In this document: positions 56,373 to 64,000 of the stretch, in pieces
Layout: each line of letters begins with the position of its first letter
How positions within the stretch are numbered: the first letter of the stretch is position 1
From: Zeugodacus cucurbitae
Lineage: Eukaryota; Arthropoda; Insecta; Diptera; Tephritidae
DNA: 64,000 nt
NCBI RefSeq assembly: GCF_028554725.1
Contig: NC_071670.1
Location: forward strand, 57,566,501-57,630,500
Direction of reading: 5' to 3'
Translations under genes and position numbers: made by a program
Notes under the pieces: generated by a model
The model's input: the letters and a program-made list of their open reading frames with translations, nothing else
The model's database searches: none
Told to the model about the DNA's origin: nothing

Positions 56373-58838
56373 TAAATATGTACAAACACCCATTGACTGT
56401 GTACCAACAACACATTTTACTCTTTACTTCAGATTTAAAACTTCTGTGTCACTAATGCTTTCCAATTAAAATCGTATTACAATTTCACTTTAGAATGGCA
56501 AGTATCTCGACGAACACATGTGCCTGCACTTAACAACAAACATTGAAGTAGTACAGATACCAGATTCGCTATTACAGATACATGAGTTAGTCTGAATACT
56601 TTATTATATGGTTGGATACTTTACATTCCAACTGCTGCTCGCTTCTGCACGTTTTTTCCATTTAATACTCTCACAAAATCGTGTAATTTTCAAATTACGT
56701 GCTGAATCTCTTTCCACGAACTAATTACGACATGAGGTGTTGATAATTGAAGCTGCATGACATACAAACATTTGAAGAAACTAAAAGAGTTAAAATTTCG
56801 TTATGTTAAAATGTGAATAGTGAGAAGGAAAGTAAATTGGATTGCAACATTTGGCAGCTTCTGCTTGCCTTTCTTATTTTAATCGCAAGTGGGAGTTCCT
56901 GCTTGCTTACTTAGTAAATACCGAGATATCTGCAAATTTCCGCTATTTACTTAGCTAGAATAAATAATCGGAAAGTCGGTATCACTCAGGTGTGAAGTGC
57001 TCGTGGTGAGAGTGACTTTGTTATGGTTTAAGTATTTGTGTTATTTCTCTGGATATCTTGTCTAATATTTATTAGCGATTTTCGGATTTGAAGTAGTGAC
57101 TTTCTCTAGACCAAATAACTGTAATGTGATGCAAACAAACAACTTGGCTGTATATAAACATTGAATGTTAATCAAATAAATACATATGTGGTAATAAGAA
57201 CAATAAGCTTTACATGCACACAATGGTATTTACACATAAATAATAAATATATATAAGTAAAAGAATTATAAAAGTACAGCACATAGATGGCAATATGTAC
57301 AATAAAGGTATACAGGCATTACAGTCCCTTGATTTCACGCTGAATTTTGAGACATAACCTATAATATGCATATGGCAGATATATATTTCTTTGTTCAATT
57401 CGACTTGTGATTTCCAATTTTAAATATTGAATTTTTAGAGAGCTATGCTGATCGATTGGTATTCTTAAAATCAGATATTTTCCTTATTAGACAAGAATAG
57501 TGAGTAATGTAGTATAAAGTTTGAGTCTTGCCTACTGTTTGAATATGTTGCCGTATACCAACAATATCAAAATGAATAAAATACTGCATTTTTAAATCAA
57601 TGTGTATAAAAAAACAAAAAAAAAAGAATGTAATTAATTGCTAAACCACATTAATTTATTGTTAGAATTGAACATTATATCATAGCGCAATTAATCACTT
57701 CGTCATCTGCTGTTGCAATTCTCAACTTTCTGCTATACATTTTCCACCATTAAAAGTTGTTTTGTTAAATTTAATGCTATGAATTTAATACAAGAATTTC
57801 AACAGGCAAAAGTAAAGCATTCTTTCACTGAAATCGATTTATATTCCTATGCGAGTTTAATTACGTTGCTTGCACAGAAATTGTGGCTAATTATTCTCTG
57901 AAAACGAGCTAAGTGGAAAATTTGTAAAATAATATAAATCAGCTAATGTAAAATAATTTATTTTCAAAAACATATGTGCACCTACTTAAAACAAAAGCTG
58001 ATTAACATTACTTTGCACTCAAGTGCGCTTGTTTGTCATAATTCTTCTGCAGCTCATTAATTACTACTGCCAGCATTGCTAAAAATAATTTATTCAGTTG
58101 ATTTTTTTATTAGAAGTTCAAAAGAAAACTCTTTGCAATATTTCATGATACTTCAGAAAATATTAAAATTATATATTATTTTGTATTATATAATATTGCA
58201 CTCCCATAGACACCGTGGCGTATACGTAATTTTCAAAATTATAAAATTAAAATATACGTACTTTTTTCTCTCACAATTTGAGGGACAATATTAAAAGTAA
58301 AGTCTTACATTATAAGAAAATCTATGCTTTTCTACCAATACTCTTCATATATTATTAAAAAATATTCGGGTATATTCTTCAATTTTAAAAGCTGTGGGGA
58401 ACGAAATGTCAACTATTTAATACCCAGAGTTAACACCTATAAGCCCATGTTGGTATAAATTATATACAATTACAATTTATGCATGTAGACAAACGATATG
58501 TGCGTTAAAATACTTGTGGCATGCGACCACAGTCAATTAGCATAATTGAAAAATTTGCCACATTATTTTCCTGTTCAAATATTTCACAGCTGTGACGTTT
58601 AGCAACACATTCCGCATTGGTGAATTAAATTGAAATTATTTGCATATCTGCGGTCCGATGTTGAAGTCAATGTGAGCAAATTCCTATGTAAATATGGCTG
58701 CTAGACTTAGTGTGGAATGAAAGTAAATAAGAATGAAACTATTTGTAATATATTTTATTTCTGTTGTGTGGATTTTAATTGTCGATATTTATGGGAGCCT
58801 TTTCATGTATTATTTTTTATTTCATTTATTTCCTTTAA
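56373..58838. other. Gene-free DNA
   Basis: One 18-bp motif at 58213-58230; nothing else recognised. Confidence 0.4.
58213..58230 (-). promoter_or_regulatory. 18-bp dispersed motif, site 11
   Basis: Minus-strand ATTACGTATACGCCACGG; exact consensus fit. Confidence 0.5.
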
Positions 58839-60049
58839 TTATACTCTCGCAACAAATGTTGCTAAAGAAAGTATTATAGTTTTGTTCATATAACGGTTGT
58901 TTGTAACACCCAAAACTAAACGAGTTAGATATAGGGTTATATATACCAAAGTGATCAGGGTGAAGAGTGGAGTTCAAATCCGAATGTCTGTCTGTCTGTC
59001 CGTCCGTCCGTCCGTCTGTGCAAGCTGTAACTTGAGTAAAAATTAAGATATCTTGATGAAACTTGGCACACTTATTTCTTGCCACCATAGGAAGGTTGCT
59101 TTCGAGCAAAACCGGACCACTGCCACGCCCACAAAATGGCGAAACCCGAAAACACATAAAGTGCCATAACTAAGCCATAAATAAAGCTATGAAAATAAAA
59201 TTTGGTATGTAGGATCGCACTATGAAGGGGCATATTTGGATGTAATTTTTTTGGGGAAGTGGGCGTGACCCTGCCCCCAACTAAGTTTTTTGTACATATC
59301 TCGCAAACCAATAGAGCTATATATACCAAGCTTTCTGCAGTCGTTTTTTTTTGCTACGTCCTAATGCAGTCCAAAAATGAAAGAAATCGGATCATAACCA
59401 CGCCCACCTCCCATACAAAAGTTAGGTTGAAAATTACTAAAAGTGGGTTAACTCACTAACGAAGAACGTCAGAAACACTAAATTTCACATAAGAAATGGC
59501 AGATGAAAGCTGCACTCAGATATTTTTACAAAATGGAAAATGGGCGTGACGTCGCCCACTTATGGGTCAAAAACCATATATCAGGAACTACTCGACCGAT
59601 TTCAATGAAACTTGGTTTGTAATAGTTTCCTTACATCCCAATGATATGTTGTGAAAATAGGCCAAATCGCTTGACAACCACGCCTACTTCCTATATACCA
59701 GAACTTTGAAGACAATCTGAATCGTTAACTTTATAATATATAAAGTAAGTACTAGTGAAGATATCGGTGTAGAACTTTGCACAAATACTATGTTAATAGT
59801 GTGGCAGCCCCATTCTAAACATCGCCGAAATCGGACCATAGGTTTTTAAGGCCCCATATATCGAACACGAGGACCTCGGTGCGTCTAACCTAATATTATA
59901 GTTTCCAACTTTCAATGGACTTTATACAATATATATGACGAATATGTGGGTCAAATTGTGTATTATATAATATAAATAAAGTTAAATATATATATTGCGG
60001 GAGTATAAAATGTTCGGTTACACCCGAACTTAGCCCTTCATTACTTGTT
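58839..60049 (-). mobile_element. mini-me-like repeat, copy F (full length)
   Basis: Both ends are present: TTATACTCTCGCAACAAATG at the left, and TATAAAATGTTCGGTTACAC then CCGAACTTAGCCC and TTACTTGTT at the right. The (GTCY)n tract is at about 58985-59020. It belongs to the same young type as A and C, and is the longest copy at about 1.2 kb. Confidence 0.8.
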
Positions 60050-63000
60050 ATGTTAAATTTTATTCAATTAATTTTAATTACAGTTACCACACTATTTGGT
60101 AAAAAAATATAATGACTACACAGTAATTTTTTGCTGTCTTCTTGTGCTAATTTATTTATTTTTCAATTAACCGCATATAATAATTGCCTGACTTTCTAAA
60201 GCCGGACTAACAATTTGTGGTTAAAGTTATTTTAACACATTTGTTTAATAATTACATGAGTTAAATTTATTTTTTTTTTCAGTTTAAGATAAACAAAAAG
60301 TGAATTAGTGGTAGTGATTAATTAGTTGTTATTACTAAAACAAATATTTTTTATATTTTAAGAAAATTATTGGCTAAATATATGATATACATACGTTAAT
60401 TTTGAATTAATGGATTTGCATTGCTAACAATACAGATACAATTTACAGCTTATTATTGTAATTTGAATTTGTAATTGGGTTTTATTGTTAATACGACAAT
60501 GTTGCGTTTTAGGTTTAGCTACATTGTTATTAGGTATTTGTAAGCTTCTGATGATTTTCAATGCATTCTGCCATATTTCCGTCCATACTTTTTGAAAAGA
60601 AGCTCATATTCTGGAAAAATTTATGAATATTTTTACGTTAACTTTAGTTCTCTAGCATAACAAGTGAAATATTTTTACATATTTTAAAGACTTATTGTTT
60701 CCGAATCTCATCAGACAATATTGTAGTCACGCACATGAATAAGTGCACACAGCACGCAAGGATATGCAATCGTGCGAATACACGATATATATAAAATGTC
60801 ATCCTGTCACTCCGGTTAACCTAATAAAGTTGTGTGACATTGTTTGTAAATATGTACAAAATGCTATAAAAAGCTTCCTTGTTGCCAGACAACAATTACT
60901 CACTTGTTGCTTTTTGTAGTTAAGCTAGCACTTTGTTGCATATTATAATAAATATTAAATGGCTTTGTGCACTTAGATATGATGAACTCTATGGCAACTA
61001 CTACAAAGTTCAAATTCCGTAGAGAGTTTAGAGAACTCGTTTAATACACACATATACAAAATAGTTCCACTACCAGAATACTTTACTGTCTCAAAATTTC
61101 CCGTTTATGCTATTCCCTTTAATTTATTTATTTTCTTCTAAAACCTATTTAATGTCAATGTCGCTAACAACAATCGTTAATCGGCTGAAAGCAAAAATCC
61201 AATAAAACCCATGAATAACTAAAAAATAAGATAAAATAATAATCAGAAAACTGAAATGGCTAGACATAAACCAAGCAATCACAGCGAGAGCAAAGTAAAG
61301 CCAACAGCAACAAATCCACAACCAATGTAATAGAGGATATTCGAAATTAAGCTGGTTTTAACTTTTTCAAATACGATTTATAAGACTTTGAAATAGAGAA
61401 TTGTGCTATGTAACTTGTGTATTAATAATCGCCCAAAATAAGAATAAAATATTACTATTCAATTTGGAATTGCGATTGGATCTTAGATAAGGATTAAATC
61501 ACATTAATATCAAATTATATATACATATTGAGTGGTGTTGCTTTTTTATTGTAGAAATAATACACTGCAATTCAAAATAATTTCATTACGTTGGCGCCTA
61601 ATATGGTTCTTAATGCTATATGAATTATAGCTACGGATTTGTTAGTACAGTGTGGTATTTACTAAGTACTTGGGTTTACGATTGTAAACACAACCACATT
61701 TTGGCTGGTCGTCAGAGTCAAAAATGAAAAAGTACACAAGCGCATATGTGTGAGTAGGTTTACATATAACCAATGAGTATATAATAAGCTTTCTTTGATA
61801 CTTATTTTCTATTAATAATGTAAATTTAATGAGGCGAAAAGTTGAATTGGTCCTGAATAAACCTTCAATTTACCTGAGCTAGTGTGGGCCGTCCGTCAAA
61901 TTACTTTTTAATGTAAAAGTAAACTCTATTTTGCGTTGCCACACCTTTGTAGAAAATTCTCGAAGTTCAGAGGCCCAGTTTGCGGTTATTAATATTTATG
62001 ATAGATTACAGTTGCGAGAATAAATTCTGCTATAGTTTAATCGGAACATATATGAATTTACTGATATAGAATTTTTAATTTTTTTGGTAATTTACAAAAT
62101 AATATAGTAATTAATGAGCAGAATTATTTTTGTTTATTAACGTTCCACAGCAACAAAAAACAAGTAATTGATGAATGCAATACAAAATCGACGCAACAAA
62201 AAAGGAAACTTATACGCCTCCTCAGAGTTTTAAACATATCTTACTCATATTGCAGTTGGGTAGTTAAGCATATTAAATGATAGATTTTCCAACTTGAAAA
62301 CATTTCTGATTAAGATTCTTTTAGCATTCATCCTTCATCATTTTAAAATAAATGTGTTTGGCAAGCTTCCTTTGATTTCGAAACCATCAAGCTCTGAAAA
62401 CTAATTGACTTTCCGTATCCCTTCACTTTTTGTACAAACTTCCCTTGCTTTTCTATGGTTATTGAATAAGCTTGATTTACAAAATCGTTGCGGTGAATAT
62501 TACACTCATATTTCCATGATTAAACCAAAGACAACTCAAATTATCAAAGGGAATTTATTTGTCGGCTATTTAACTAATTGCTTAAAATCTCAGTAATTAA
62601 AAGTTTACATTATCTCAGTAAGTGCTTTCGCAAAGTTTTAATGATCGAAAATTATGTATTTATTCAAAGAAAGTTTCAAGTTTTTTCTTCTTACCCTTAG
62701 TATACCAACTGTAATTACCCCTTCGTGCATTCATTACGCATCTTATTCTCCATATTAATTCCAACTTAATCCTCAATTATTTCTCCCAGCAATATCTAGA
62801 AATTATATGCTCAGATTTGGAGGTTTGCTCATTAAATATTCCTTAAATGTGATTCATCAAAAATTCACAGTCAAACGTTCAAGATGCTGCATCAGTTACG
62901 ATCGTTTGTTTGTGAAAATTGTTCTCTTTCAGATTTAGTATCTGAAACTGTTAGCTGAATGAGTTAGTTCATATTACATTTGTAATTCCTCTACTTTTTC

Positions 63001-64000
63001 TCGACATATGTTTAGCTAAGCATTATGCAAAAGTGAACTTTTATATATTTGTTAACCTTTGCGCACCTGCACGCATAATTTGTGTTAATCCCTAAGCTTA
63101 AATAATTGTTCCCATTATTTTACAGTATAAAAGTCATAAGCACTTGCGCTACTTGCTCACCACTTATCCTCGTACTAGTTGCTGCACTTTCATCTACACA
63201 ACTATTTTGCTACATTAGTGAATACATTCGCACTATAGCAAAGCATTCAAAAGAGGTCGCGGTATGTGGTAGTATGCAAAACTTTTCAATGCGTTAGTTG
63301 CTAATTTTCAACTCGCTGGCAGAATAAGTACGCAAGTACCCGTTTGTTGTGGCAAAAGCATAGAGAAATTTTCAACAACTCATACAACTCTGTAAATGAA
63401 AATGTTTATGTGGGGCTTATCAACATACTTTGTAATGTGCTGTTGCGCTTTGAGATTACTTAGCAGAAAATAATTGGCCTGCATTTATCTGAGCACATAT
63501 GTTCATACATATGCAAAAGAGTCTGTTTTTAGTTCTGTATACAAATGTTTAACCATAATCATATTGTGGCCTTTAAAGCTTAGTTAGTTCACTTTCAATG
63601 TTTGCTGTAGCAACTTCGAATAAACACAATTTGCTTACTTACTTGGAAGTATTTATGTATGTTACTTTGTCTGCAAAAGCACAGAATTTATATGCAAAAT
63701 GGGTCAGGGTTAGAAGAGGATATCATGCGCATGGTCAAAATAAATTGAAGAAATAATAATAATACTAAATTCACAATATCACAAAAATCTTAAAAGTTCT
63801 TGAGAGAAAGTCCTTGTGAATTTGTAACAAATACTTTATAGGTTAGACGTAGTCATATATGGAGGAACAAATATTTTTAGTAGAAAATTTTTCTTTTTTG
63901 AGTTTACAATTGTACCAAATTATGCTTCTCCATATTCTAGGTAAATATTCCAACATTTTTATTAGAATTTTCGAGTTAACTTTTAAAGTAGCTAATTTTG
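60050..64000. other. Gene-free DNA
   Basis: No gene, repeat family or RNA that I can support over almost 4 kb. Short frames at 62405-62596 and 63106-63297 lack protein features. Confidence 0.4.

Noticed and set aside
1..64000. CRISPR arrays, operons, tRNA genes or endogenous viral genes
   Set aside because: Searched by eye on both strands; no regular direct-repeat arrays, clover-leaf candidates or viral structural or polymerase frames were seen. The sequence is eukaryotic.

Overview
The window looks like AT-rich nuclear DNA from a higher fly (Diptera). The evidence is one exon resembling a Drosophila-type neuropeptide receptor, six sizeable copies of a dipteran (GTCY)n 'mini-me'-like repeat, and fly-like Tc1, mariner, pogo, Helitron and jockey-like remnants. 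A tephritid fruit fly is my best guess, but the sequence alone does not prove it. Gene density is very low: I find one host protein-coding exon in 64 kb. Most short open frames lie inside repeats or are chance.

Host gene: on the minus strand at 21038-21558 there is an exon with a strong splice acceptor, an ATG, a glycosylation-rich N-terminus, the start of transmembrane helix 1 of a class A GPCR (best match from memory: allatostatin-A receptor 1), and a good splice donor. No following exon is recognisable between 21037 and 1, so 1-21 kb is probably one very long intron and 21.6-64 kb is upstream intron or intergenic DNA. The exon carries an apparent one-base frameshift just before helix 1.

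Layout: 1-21 kb (putative intron) holds three copies of a TTAA-flanked repeat, a pogo-type MITE fragment, a long-TIR element with CCCTATTCCCG ends, two mini-me copies, a decayed Tc1 transposase, an internally deleted mariner, and a possible promoter followed by a miRNA-like hairpin. 22.6-33.4 kb is an old tandem duplication of about 4.3 kb; between its units sit a mini-me copy and a young 948-bp element with 269-bp inverted arms. 33.8-35.9 kb is a complete pogo/Tigger-type transposon whose 521-codon transposase frame has lost its N-terminus to a frameshift. 36-43.3 kb has two small TIR elements, a mini-me copy and a second internally deleted mariner. 44-60 kb has a jockey-like LINE 3' fragment, two Helitrons with both termini visible (one retaining helicase sequence) and two more mini-me copies. 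60-64 kb shows nothing I can identify.

The most unusual signal is an 18-bp dispersed motif, RTTRCGTATACGCMNNGK. It occurs 11 times in both orientations across unique, non-repeat DNA (eight copies between 37 and 58.3 kb), although its CGTATACG core should occur less than once by chance. It looks like the site of a sequence-specific DNA-binding protein that I cannot name. One site lies in the tandem duplication and has a degraded partner in the other unit.
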